Positions 48,801 through 59,734 of a stretch of DNA of 64,000 bases are shown one piece after another. Source of the stretch: Liolophura sinensis. Its lineage: Eukaryota; Mollusca; Polyplacophora; Chitonida; Chitonidae. The stretch's first letter is position 1; the number at the start of each line of letters is the position of its first letter. A program made the translations under genes and the position numbers. The stretch lies in NCBI RefSeq assembly GCF_032854445.1, contig NC_088301.1, positions 37,499,187 through 37,563,186 on the forward strand, read 5' to 3'. The notes below the pieces were generated by a model. It was not told the DNA's origin. It was given only the letters and a program-made list of their open reading frames with translations, and did no database searches.

Positions 48801-51800
48801 AACTAGCACATACATATAAATGCCTGAAAATTTACAAAAAATGTGATCTTTTGATTTATGGCTTGAATATATTTCCAAAAAAGAGAGAATAAAAAACTGG
48901 ATGAACACAACTGAAGTTATAATTTCATGAAAAAAAAATATATATATTCTGTATGAATTATTTAGTGTTTTTCTATTTGGGCTGGTTTTTGATAGATTCA
49001 GTTCGTCTGGTACTCTTTGTAGAACTTTTTAGAAACTTTCATTGTGTTGATGACAGGGCATAGCAAATATGGCAGGTCATGATAAAGAATCCCAATACTG
49101 TTTGATGGAAATAGATGATCATGAAACAATGCAGCTCCAAGGAGAAAACTTGCAGCCTTATCTGGTGTATAGTCAAGAGTTTACACGGCTTAAGAGAGTG
49201 TAAGTTATTTCTCTTTTCCTTAAGTTTTTCATTCAGGTATTAACTTATGAATTAGGTACAAGGTAAAATATTATGGAATTCAGTGGACATCCTTAAGTTA
49301 TTATATATCGTTATACCTAAGGTAAATGCCCATCTAGAAAAAAATGAATGATTTGTTCAGATTCATGTGAATAATCCCATGTTTCTGCAAATGAATGAAA
49401 GAGTTATTGTTTAGCTATGTTTTTTTTTTTTTCAGATATCCAGATATTGAAAACTTTCGTATTATGTCTTGTGTTGAGCTCTCCTTTCAGAAGAGCATCC
49501 TTGATGAGGCTCGTGCGATACGTAAAGATGTGCAAGGTCTTCATTGGAGAGAATACAAATCTATTCTAAGGTACAAATCCTAAGTACATTTGTTTTGTTT
49601 TTTTTTTTTGAAGGTAAGAAAAAGTTCTGTACTTGAATTGAAATGTTCATTCTTTATGAATTGTATGTTATTATAGATGTGGTGTAGCTTAAACCAACTA
49701 AAAGTCAAGATATTTTGCCATTCGGTTTGTGTTTGATTAACTAGAATTGTCAAATAGTATTCAAACCCATACCTTGATCCATACAAATGTTTTCCGATTC
49801 AATTCATGTAACTTAAAAATCCTCATTAGGGTCTGCAGCTTTTGTCTGTAAATAACAAGAGAAAAACATATACGAGATATTCGCGACCCAGAATGATCTA
49901 ATCAGTTCAGAACTCTCAGTCTTGTGACCAGCTATATTCAAAGATATCCTGAAATTCCTAAAAGTATCATGTATCATCTAAGTTCAGATTATTTTGACTC
50001 ACCCATACTTATAGTCTTTTCTGTCCAATTTTGTAACAGTCTTTTATGAGTGTTATATATGTCAGGGGCGTAGGAAGCAATTTCCAAAGTGGGGGGCCAA
50101 GAGTCCCAGCAAAAAAGGTGAGGTCCATTGGCCGCCAAGGCCCCGGAAGCCCCGAAGGAGCTATATCACCTTAGAAACGATTTGTGGTATCTTAGATATG
50201 CGAATTTAGGTGTTATTGACTATTTAAGCCTGCCTGAAAAAATTGAAATAGACATTTAGCTTAATTGTTGAAGCTTTTGCCTGGAGAACCACGGTCAACA
50301 AAGAACATTTGTAACAACTTATCCAGAATTCAACATGAAATTTAAAAAGGTTGGTGTAAATTGACTAATACAAGCATTGAACTCAAATGGAGGAGAAAAG
50401 GTGGAAAGAAAACATACATGTTTTTACTGGGCCTTGGTGGTAAACTTGCCGGCCTATTCGTGCTGGCTTGCTTTTGATTGAAATCAATGTCACTCACATG
50501 TAATACATAAACTTTTTCATCAGGCCTTTGGTTCAGAAAAAAGGCGTTCATCTGATTATGGGGAATTCGTCAGTAATGCGCCAAGTGATTAACACAGTTA
50601 CTTATCTTTCCTTCACTGATGAATTTTGCAACCCGTCCTGAGTGAAATGATCTTGGAAACCATAATGAAATAAATAACTCAACACCGATGAGTGTGCATA
50701 TATTGTACAAATGTATTAATTATTCTGCCTTTTTGGCCCTGAATAGAACTGCAACGTCATCACATTGAAACACAGTGACTAAATTAGAAAAAAATTAGAT
50801 TGCATTTGGAGACAAATGAGTCCACTTTTTTTTTCAAATTACACTGTAGATGATTTGCCCTTCCATGGGAGAATTGTATATATTAATATATGGTACTTTC
50901 TATATGTGTGCTGAAAGTTAAAACAAGCAAACCTACATAAACCCATGTAATTTTGGCCCATTATTGGTTTGGAAAAACAGGTATATATAACTTCGTGACA
51001 CTATATCATGTCGATCTGGAAAAGCAAAATCTTTGAGAAATAATCAAAATTCACAACCTTATGCATGGATGCAGAAAATACAAAACTGATGTTGCAGAAA
51101 AATTGTTATTTAAAAAAAGACCATTATTTCAGTACATGTGGCATGAACTTTTGAAAACGTACTTCAAAAACCACCTATGCTAAGTAACTCTCATAAAAAG
51201 AAAGGAAAACCATAGAATGATCTATATGTCAAACTCCATTAAAAATGTCCAGGTGGTTGGATTTATTTTAAAGATTATTTTGAGCCGAGCAAAATGCATG
51301 AGAAAAATTGCATTCTGTATAGAAGTATACAATTAGACACAATGCCTGGTGCACAGCAAGCTTATGTTATGTAAATATATTTATTCAAAACTACATAAAG
51401 CAGCAGTTATAAATGCGTTGTTAGAAAATTGCAGTTTACCATGTTGAGAAAATATTTTTGCAATAGTGTAATGTTTTATTCGGCGAAGGGGCCTGTTTGT
51501 GGAACCTCAAGTGGTGGGGGCCAAAAGATATGCCCCCTTGCCCCCCCCCCCCCCTTCCCTGGCTTCCTATGCCCCCTTGCCCCCCCCCCCCCCCCCTTCC
51601 CTGGCTTCCTATGCCCCTGTATGTATACTCTGTGTGTTTGTTACTTGATATATAATTTCTCTTCATGCTTCAGCTCTCAGTTACAAGAGAATCAGTCATC
51701 CATTCAGCTTTCAAGGCAAGAGCTGCTGCAATCAAACTGAAGAAGTGATGCCAAGGTTAATAAAGCAAAGCACAGAGTCACATGTCCTGCCAATCATCAC

Positions 51801-54800
51801 TGGGGACTACAACCTTAAACTGGCACGACAGACTACTTTTTCAGCAAAACAGGATCAGGTATGGCCCAGTGTAAGCTGAATCAGCATTTTAGGAGTCTTG
51901 GATAATGATGTAGATTTAAGCCAAATAAGCTGAGGGGCTTTTGCAATCTAAAGCTGCTAAAAGATGACTACGGTAGCTGATTACCACGCCATTGTACTGA
52001 GGTGCTAGGCTAAGCCAAGATGTACGTCTATGTTTGATCTAACAGTTGCCGCAAAATTACACCTTTTCGCCATGTTATTTTAGAGATCCACCCCCTTTGA
52101 AATGCTGATTCAGCTTATTAAAGACTATCAATACAAATATGTATCAGGTAGCATTAAATTCTTATTTAAAAAATCTACATTTAAACAGCTTTAAAGTAAA
52201 AGAAGCTAAAATATGATGTAAGGTTATACAGACAACTGAAACTAAGTGTAAAAATACTTTCATTGATTTTTTGAGGTTTTTTGAAAGGCATTCAAATATT
52301 TGAATTCTGTGATGGGCTTTATGGGCCATACAGACAGTATATAGGAGCTCTGATGTCACATCACCTTTGGTTTCCTGATGTTCACCAGAACATTTTTTGA
52401 TAACATTATTTCAGTAATCTATTACTCATGGGCTTAAGGAGTCATTACAGTAGAGTTCCTAAACTCTGGTAGTACGATACATAAAGCCCACCTTAAAATT
52501 CAATGTTTTAAACGGCTAATAACTCTCACAAAAACCTAAAAAAATAAATGAAAACTATATTTGTGCATAGTTTGTACGGTGAACCTAACTTCATATTTTA
52601 GCTTTCTTTTACTTTAAGTGCAAAGGATTTTTAATTTGTCACTGATTATCATTATTATGCTGTCAATTTGTGTGGGTTTTATTAAATGCAAGCCTCATTT
52701 GTGACCACAAATCAACTGCACACATTTGAATTATCTAGAATTTGTATAAAATGTCATTACTTGTCCTCTCTTTGAATTTTCATTGTTACTATGTTATTGT
52801 CATCCTGGGTCATTCATCTGGTGCCCATTTTTAGGAAGCAGTCCTAAATTCCGCCTCACATGACATTTGTGACAACAGGCATGTGTAATGAAGTTATTCA
52901 TCACTATGAGAAATGGGCATAACAAAATGTAGCAACAACTTTGTGAAACAGGTCCCAGAGCAGCCTACATTGTCATTCAAACAGTTTCATATTATGCAGT
53001 TTTAATGGAGGATTAAAAGGGTCCAAACTCACATTATTCTGAAAACAAATATAGATAAGTGGTAAGTTGTACAGTTTCAAATGCATAGCAAATGGCAAAG
53101 CAAAACTTTGAGAACAAGGAAAAAACTCTAACTTTGTTGACTTAACTGGTTAGTAGCTAAAACAGATGAGCTTGTTGGCCTGTAGTACAAAATAAAGTTT
53201 AAGAAGAAGCTTCTTTGTACCTTTCCAAAGTGTTCAGCCTTTTAACAACAGCAACAATATGGAAAAGATTATTGTGCATTGTGTTGTTTCAACAGACTGA
53301 TATCCTTATAAAATAAAAAATAAAAAACTAATAATGCTGTCATCAGGTATAATAAGGAATATGTAGATATTAAACCTGAATTTTGGTTCCGTGAATTTTT
53401 TAGTTCAGGTTACGATGATCATATTTTACAATCCCTTCATACAAGAGACTGGCTATTGCAGACGTTATCTTAAACATAGTTTGATATCTTTTTCAGATTA
53501 CATTGGTCATGTCCTATTGTTTTCTTGTGTATCAGTCTCTTGTTTGTGTGTCTTAGATGTGTCTAAATTGTGGTTTTAAATATTAGATATATATTCATGC
53601 AGATTATTTGTAACAGTTAGAAGGGAATCTGTTTTTATAGGTCATTAAGTACCTGGTGGTTCAAAGATCGAGGAACGAGTTTCTGTCCATGGCCTATGAT
53701 GTAGAGAATAAAAACCATCGCTGTGATGCATAGGCTGCTGCAGGCTTTACATGCACAGCTGTCTGCACAGGAACAGTGTCGACAAGAGAGAATGGTAAGT
53801 TCTGTCACATGTCAAGTTTGATGCATTTGTAATTTAATGTGAATAATAGTTGAAGATAAAGAATAACAGAAAAAATCACATTAAAAGAAAATGAAAGATG
53901 AAAAAAGTCAAATAGCACATTTTTGTAGTCGGTAGTAGTTTAGTACAACTTTAACCAGTATACATTGGGAAAACAGGTAATCAGGGTAATCTTTTCTCCT
54001 GCCAAACCTATTTTTCTGAATAATGTTTTTAGGGAATGATCCACAAACAATATCATCATATGTCACTATGGGAGAACTGCTTTTATGTTATGCTGGCTGA
54101 GGTGCTTTCTTGAGCATGGTGCCAGATGCCAGCTAATCTACCATGAAGATACCAAACTGATGTTGCCAGAAGTACATGAATAGAGAGGTGTTTGACACTG
54201 CGTTATGCGATAGTTGGTTGTGCCTTTGCTCTGCGCAGTCTGAATGATGTCTAGAGTGACTTTACGAAACATAAACACTGTGATACTGAGAAATTAAACT
54301 TCATCTCACTTTACCCGGGCAGAGTCGGTGGGTTTTTCTGTAAAATTTTCTATGAGACAGCACCAGGACATGTTCATCTACTGACAGAAAATTGAGACGC
54401 GTTTTCCAGGATTGTATGTGCCAATCACTGTAAATTAGGGAGTGTTACATACTGTGATACTTTGTCTCTATTTATGTTCTTCTGCTGTTACTTAAAGGAT
54501 ACATGAAAAGAACTGTAAAACAGAGATTATGCTTCAAAAATCAAGAAAATTATGCCCCGGAATTTTTGTTAAACAAATTTCATTTTGGGGAGTATTTTTA
54601 CACCTCTACATTATGCATCAATGGTCAGATGTTTTGGGAAATTACGTCATCGTTGATCTTGCTTGGATCTCGGTGAACACCCCGGAAGTGCCCGGAGTCC
54701 TGGTGAACGATGTCGGTACAGTGTGGGTATTTGACATGTACACAGATACTGCATGACGTGTTTGGGCCAGGTTAGCATCCCCTCTGCACCCCTACACCTG

Positions 54801-57800
54801 CCCTATTCAGTCTGTTCACCACACTAATGTCCTCACGTGGCCAGATCTATTCATTCTGTCCCCTGAGTTATTTTTTAAAGAGGGATCATCACTGACGTCA
54901 CCACTGCAAACTACTTAATTGCGGGACTAACCGCTTGGCCTTGAGCAAAAGTTAAAAAATTTGTTTGTACTGTTGTATGTTATCACATATGATAATCTGC
55001 ACGTTGAGAAATAAAACCGAAGTGTTTCACCTATCCTTTAATGGTTGTGAAACTGTCCCGCTTTTGTATAAGTGAAAAATTCTAGAGTATAGGGTTAATT
55101 TAATTAAAGGAGAAGAAAACCTAAAAACATGCCACTATAGGGTGAAAAGAGCACATTTTTTTCTATCTGGTGGTACCTGCTGGATAATTTTGCCAGTTTT
55201 CCTCACCATACACGTGAAGTCTGAAAACGGCAAAGCTGGCATAAATCGCTGAGTCCATCGGGTCCTCCATCATTACACCCTGTAATTTATGCTTGGAGTG
55301 TGTTCCCGCTCAGCAAGTGGGAGTCGCTAAAAATGCCGGATTGTTCGTGTAAACTTGGAACCTATGTCCAACATTCGGTTTTCTCGATCGACAAGCTGAA
55401 AAACGAACTGTACTGTTCGCTACGTTCTGGGAAGAAGAGCTCTACCGGAAATGTATGAACTGCACTTTTGCGGTTTCCGATGGCAGTTTTCCTCCTAACA
55501 CAGAAAACTTCAAGACTAGTTCTTAGGCAAAATGGAGTCGCCCACAGCGGATTTTGGCGCTGACCTTATTTATAATTTGTCAACTTGAGGTACCTATTAG
55601 AAGTTTTTGTTTGGCATGCACCTGTGAAAAGCATGCTCTTTTCAATGGTATTTGATTGATATTTAAAATTTTCTTCTCCTTTAATAAATAAACTTAATGG
55701 ATCTGCTTTATATGTGGAGACAATTTAAATTTCTGTAGCCTGACATTTAGTGAAGTATCACACTTCACTGATCACCGATTGACATTTTACCATGCTGCCA
55801 TCCAACTCCTGCTGATGCACCAGAAGCGTTAAATAAGCTTGTGAAGGACAGGAGTTGTATTCAGGCAATGCTCGCTTCGCTCCACCCTGATTTTGCTAAT
55901 ATATTTGAAATATCTTTGAATAATAAAACAATAAACCTCAATGAAAAAAAATATATATATTGGTGTATAAATAAATATATCATCTTAAGAGAGAGATTGT
56001 GATATGCCCGAGGTNNNNNNNNNNNNNNNNNNNNNNNNNNNNNNNNNNNNNNNNNNNNNNNNNNNNNNNNNNNNNNNNNNNNNNNNNNNNNNNNNNNNNN
56101 NNNNNNNNNNNNNNNNNNNNNNNNNNNNNNNNNNNNNNNNNNNNNNNNNNNNNNNNNNNNNNNNNNNNNNNNNNNNNNNNNNNNNNNNNNNNNNNNNNNN
56201 NNNNNNNNNNNNNNAATAAGATATGTCCATTTCCAGTGACCAAATTTATCTCCAGTGAAGTTGCAAGATCCAGTAACGTGAGTTGTATTTAAGGTATAAA
56301 TGGTTGTGGTTATCTCCCTTAGCTGTGACCAGAGAAGTGTTGTGGAATGAGTATTGCATGTATTTGCAGGCGCTGATGAAAGAAACGAGACTCGATCCTG
56401 CCAAGCACCAAAGGGCAACCATAGACTGCCGAGACAACTCTTTACTCCGACTTCACAGTGTACTTGGTAAGTGTATACACAATTGTGCAAGATTGTTTGA
56501 GATCGTGTGACGATCAGATAGTTCTTGTTGTGTTGTAATAGGAGTGTGCTATCAAGATCCGTTGTTCTAGTCATTTTCTGTTTGCAAGGCGTAATATACA
56601 GTACCTGCACAGTTTCATGAATTGTATTACATGTGGTAAACACAGTTTATCATGATTTACATATATTTTAAGTATTCTGTTTTCTTTTTTCACTATTACT
56701 TACATTATAACAATTGAATTTATATATTTCAATTATTCAATATGAAGATTCAATTTGCTAAAGTGAAATTTCCTATCATTTGTAGCTTACAAGCCAGAAG
56801 ATGAAAAAAAGCTGTTCCAAAAGCTCTCTAACCTTGTAGATGGGGCGAACAAATTGTATTTGAAGTTAAGTTCATCACAGTCTGCTTCAAAGAATCTCTA
56901 CAGTCGTCATGAACAGATCCGCAGGCTGTAAGTACTTGGGTGCATGACCCTAATTCCTCCACCTTTTCGCATATGAAAGAGCAACTTGCAGTGCAATTCA
57001 TACAATTTTTTTAATTTCATTTTGGAGACAAAACTACATTGGTTGGACTGGCAAATTTCAGAGCTTCACAAAAAGTATAGTTTTATGAGTCAGCACAGAA
57101 CAATGCCTTCAGAATATGCTTGAATAAACACCTTGCAAAGATGTGACAAGGCTGAAGAGTTACAGTAGCACAGCTTTTATAGTCAAATCATGTGATCCTC
57201 AGGAATCTGTCTTAAAGACTAGCAGGTGTCATATGAAACTGCACATCATATTTTAAAGTGCTGTTGACATGGAATGAGAATTTGTTTGATGAAAATTTAA
57301 AACTGGTAGAATGCAGATGTGTTCTTTTTTTTCCTGTAGTTATCTATTTTGTTCGACTTTCGCCACTCCTTGAACGAAGGTGTTAAGTCTAGACCTATAC
57401 GACTTGTAACACCATGAGATGTATTGTGAAAGCAAAATGTGAATAGTTTCACATTTATGGACTTAGACTTGACTATGAATGGAACAGTTGATTGCTATTT
57501 CTCAATACGCATTTTAGGATGTGTTCTAACAAGTCTTTTAGAGACTCTTGGTGCATCCCTAATAAAAGCAATACATGTACGGTGTATTAACTGTTTAGCA
57601 AGTTAGCCTTGAGTGTGTATCATCTCAAATGCCATTTCATGCAGATTACAAATATGATCTTCATGAATTTTGTGTGGTGAATAAAATGCAGAATACTTTG
57701 GGGTTCTATGGTGCACTTTTTTTAACCATTGAATCACCGAACAGGCTGAAGCACAGTGATGTCAGATTTTTTTTTGCTACTAAACAAACTCTTATATTTC

Positions 57801-59453
57801 CACTGTGAATACAGATACTGATGTAGTAGGTATATATTCATGTTGAACAAAGAAATATAGCAATCAAAGAATGCTTAGCAGCTAAGAAAAAATAGATGAC
57901 GCTGCAGATGGTCGCAGGTTTTACCGATGCCCTGCCCGGTTTCCTCCCACCATAATCCTGGGAGCTGTCGTATCAGTAAAATATTCTTGAGTACGGCATA
58001 AAACACCAATCAAGTAAAAAATATGGAATCAGTGGTATGGCCCAAGCAGTCCAGCATAGAACCCCAGTTTGTATTTGCATATGATTCACTGAAACAAATA
58101 ATAAAGAAATCAAGAAGACCATATTTATCATCTGCACAAAATGGCCTTTTAGACGGTGTTTACTTTATTTAAGTGCGATTTGTTGTTTTAAGTGAAAAAT
58201 TAAAGTATATGGCCTGATATTACAGAAAGTTGCTTTTGAACAAGTGTGATGGGGCGATGTACTGGCAGTCAACCAGAACCACGGCCCACCCTCAGCTTAC
58301 ACCCTACCCGATAAAGAAGGCACACAGGAAACTGGGCAACCTGTTAGATCAGCTGGGGATAATACTTAAAGATATCATCGGTGGAGCGGACCAAAAGAAA
58401 CAGGTAACATTGGTCGATTGATGAGCGATTTTCAAAATACATGTGCGACAGAGGACAACTTGTCCCTGTTTAGTGTGTCGGGCAAGGCACTATGGCTTAG
58501 GTGACTTTATATTTGTCATGTAACATAGCAGTTGAACAGTTTGTTGGGGAAAAAAAAATTGCTACCAGAATTTTTTTATTTTTGCACTTCATAACATCCA
58601 GCACGACTAGAGAACATAATGCAGAGGATCTATGTGATTGTTCATTAAATAGATTTACCCTAGGTCCATGATTTAAATCACTGACATGATACCCCAAAGG
58701 GAGGGCACTTAGCAGCCACTATATTATCTATATGTATATATATATATATTTGGCAAAATTTATTTATTTCATTGGTGTCATGCACTGTACTCAAGAATAT
58801 TTCACTTATACGACGACAGCCAGCATTATGGTGGGAGGAAACCGGTTACACGCTGGGGGAAACCCACGACCATCCGCATGGAGCTGGCTGACCTACAAAA
58901 GGAGTGTATATGGCAAAAGACAGAGAGAATAAATGTAAACTGCTTATGTACATGTATACAGGTACCTTGATTTCTTGACCTTGGAAATATTATCATGATG
59001 AGTGATTTGACATGTTTCAAGGAAGTTGTGAACATACATTGGTAGATATTACATATGGTAAATATTACATATCCCTGTAGCACTAAAAGTTCTACAGAAG
59101 TTAGTGGGCAAGTTAGGTCATCATTTTGTTAATAATTAGTGTTAGTAGAAATATTAAGGGCATGTTGGTTGAAAGCTGAGAGGGTTTCGATTGGGTTTGT
59201 CTGAAAGGAACCATTGTCCAAACAAAGAAACATGTTGTGAAAATAACATGTATAATACACTGTACAGTTACCAAAACCAGACATGGCATTGATAATTACA
59301 ATCTGTTTGTTTCTTATATTGTAGATTCTGAAATGTTGTCCTGACAAGAGGGCTGAGAGGGGGCTTTATGAGTTTTTCCTTCTTTCACCTGACAGACTGC
59401 ATATTTTATTTGACAAACTGGGTGAACGGTTGCAAGCTAAGAGGACGAGATGA
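42824..59453 (+). CDS. HAUS3: HAUS augmin-like complex subunit 3
   Basis: Subunit of the eight-part augmin complex, which recruits gamma-tubulin to existing spindle microtubules so that they branch. Coding exons: 42824-43002, 43724-43843, 45195-45278, 45895-46006, 48442-48635, 49057-49199, 49436-49570, 51674-51858, 53641-53794, 56370-56466, 56786-56927, 58226-58403, 59325-59453. Exon 1 has the family's N-terminal pattern FVETLQSIGYKPA, then EWMFD, FLVWFSNSV and NVLRPEEI. The rest is mostly coiled coil. The C-terminal exon carries LYEFFLLSPDRLHILFDKL and stops at 59451-59453. All splice sites are GT..AG. With single-base corrections in exons 5, 8 and 9 (see findings) the product would be 616 residues, close to the vertebrate length of about 600. 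As given, the frame breaks in exon 5. I judge it a real gene with assembly errors; a recent pseudogene is the alternative. Confidence 0.92.
43084..43425 (+). repeat. Possible tRNA-derived SINE in HAUS3 intron 1
   Basis: It has a tRNA-like start (GACATGGCTGGGTTATG), a B box GTGGGTTCAGTCCCAGC at about 43145, a later AAGGTTTCCTCCATTGCCAT and an ending AACCTTGAGTACAGCACAGC, then GTGAAATAAATAAACC. The layout echoes the V-SINE-like family, but the body differs, so it may be a sister family. Confidence 0.6.
46007..48441 (+). other. HAUS3 intron 4
   Basis: A 2.4-kb intron. Near its ends are phrases rich in CGATCG (about 46050-46075) and TGATCGAT (about 47435-47460) that are roughly inverted relative to each other, so a diverged transposon of about 1.5 kb may sit here. 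The match is too poor to call. No open frame resembles a protein. Confidence 0.4.
50063..51619. mobile_element. 1.56-kb terminal-inverted-repeat element in HAUS3 intron 7
   Basis: Left end CAGGGGCGTAGGAAGC, right end GCTTCCTATGCCCCTG, an almost perfect 16-bp inverted pair. The element is flanked by a perfect 5-bp direct repeat TATGT (50058-50062 and 51620-51624). The interior has no transposase frame, so it is non-autonomous. Near the right end the terminal part is duplicated, each copy preceded by a long poly(C) run. CAGGGGCGTAG-type ends are frequent in animal DNA transposons, but a 5-bp target duplication does not point cleanly to one superfamily; an 8-bp hAT-like site with mutations is possible. 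Confidence 0.85.
51526..51619. repeat. Duplicated poly(C) terminal block
   Basis: The segment GCCCCCTTG plus poly(C) plus TTCCCTGGCTTCCTATGCCC occurs twice in a row with C runs of about 14 and 18 bases. The minus strand is a strong candidate for G-quadruplex structure. C-run lengths are unlikely to be exact in the assembly. Confidence 0.9.
51859..53640 (+). other. HAUS3 intron 8
   Basis: A 1.8-kb AT-rich intron in which I found no repeat or gene. Confidence 0.5.
54492..55041 (+). mobile_element. MITE, family A, TTAA-flanked, in HAUS3 intron 9
   Basis: Left end TTAAAGGATACATGAAAAG and right end CACCTATCCTTTAA are inverted, with TTAA at both outer edges (54492-54495 and 55038-55041). Internal text matches the minus strand of 41565-42512. 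TTAA flanks are the target-site duplication of the piggyBac and Kolobok groups; the GGA-rich end slightly favours Kolobok. No transposase is encoded. Confidence 0.8.
55104..55684. mobile_element. MITE, family B, TTAA-flanked, in HAUS3 intron 9
   Basis: Left end TTAAAGGAGAAGAAAACC, right end TTTTCTTCTCCTTTAA: a 16-base inverted pair including the TTAA duplicated at 55104-55107 and 55681-55684. The interior is GC-richer than the intron and differs from family A, although both begin TTAAAGGA. It lies 62 bp from the family A copy. Confidence 0.85.
56015..56214. other. Assembly gap of exactly 200 N
   Basis: A run of 200 N inside HAUS3 intron 9. The round number suggests a placeholder of unknown true size. 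No coding sequence seems lost, because the exons on either side (53641-53794 and 56370-56466) read on from each other as in the vertebrate protein. Confidence 0.99.
57900..58020 (+). repeat. SINE, V-SINE/RUDI-like, truncated, in HAUS3 intron 11
   Basis: Shows GGTTTCCTCCCACCATAATC, GTCGTATCAGTAAAATATTC, TTGAGTACGGCATAAAACAC and CAATCAAGTAAAAAAT. The tRNA head is missing or unrecognisable. Confidence 0.85.
58753..58900 (-). repeat. SINE, V-SINE/RUDI-like, truncated, in HAUS3 intron 12
   Basis: On the minus strand it has GGTTTCCTCCCACCATAATG, CTGGCTGTCGTCGTATAAGT, GAAATATTCTTGAGTACAG and an AAATAAATAAATT tail. It lies in the opposite orientation to the copy at 57900. Part of the body upstream of GGTTTCC is kept. 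Confidence 0.85.
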
Positions 59454-59730
59454 AGCATCCTAAAGATGGAATCAGAATAAACAAGAGATTGTACTGCATG
59501 AATTAGAATCTCTATTTCCTGGAAATAATTTACCAGATTTTATTGTTTTAACTATGGGATAAGTTTGATTTTTTATGAAACATGAGCCTCATAATGTTGA
59601 TGTAGAAAAAGTAGATGTCAGTACTTGTGCATTTATATTGAAAATCTTATAGGACCTTGTGCTTATAATCGAATATTTGTATATACTTGGCACTTTACTA
59701 ATGAACTATAAATAAATTTTAATGAACGGA
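59454..59730 (+). other. HAUS3: HAUS3 3' untranslated region
   Basis: Sequence from the stop codon to the AATAAA at 59711-59716. A GGAATAAAC variant does not occur earlier, though GAATAAACAAG at about 59475 contains a possible AATAAA and would give a very short 3' end. Confidence 0.5.
59711..59716 (+). terminator. Poly(A) signal of HAUS3
   Basis: AATAAA about 260 bases after the HAUS3 stop. An earlier AATAAA near 59474 is an alternative site. Confidence 0.5.
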
Positions 59731-59734
59731 AAAG

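Noticed and set aside
51429-51740. A 103-codon open frame running into HAUS3 exon 8
   Set aside because: Its first two thirds translate the poly(C) end of a transposon as proline runs; only the part after the acceptor at 51672-51673 is HAUS3 coding sequence.
55861-56643. A 260-codon minus-strand open frame
   Set aside because: It passes through 200 N of the assembly gap, which hides any stops; the parts outside show no family features and lie in a HAUS3 intron.
42824-59453. HAUS3 as a processed or decayed pseudogene
   Set aside because: It has thirteen exons with intact splice sites, so it is not processed, and the only damage is three homopolymer-linked single-base changes. I keep pseudogene only as the alternative reading.
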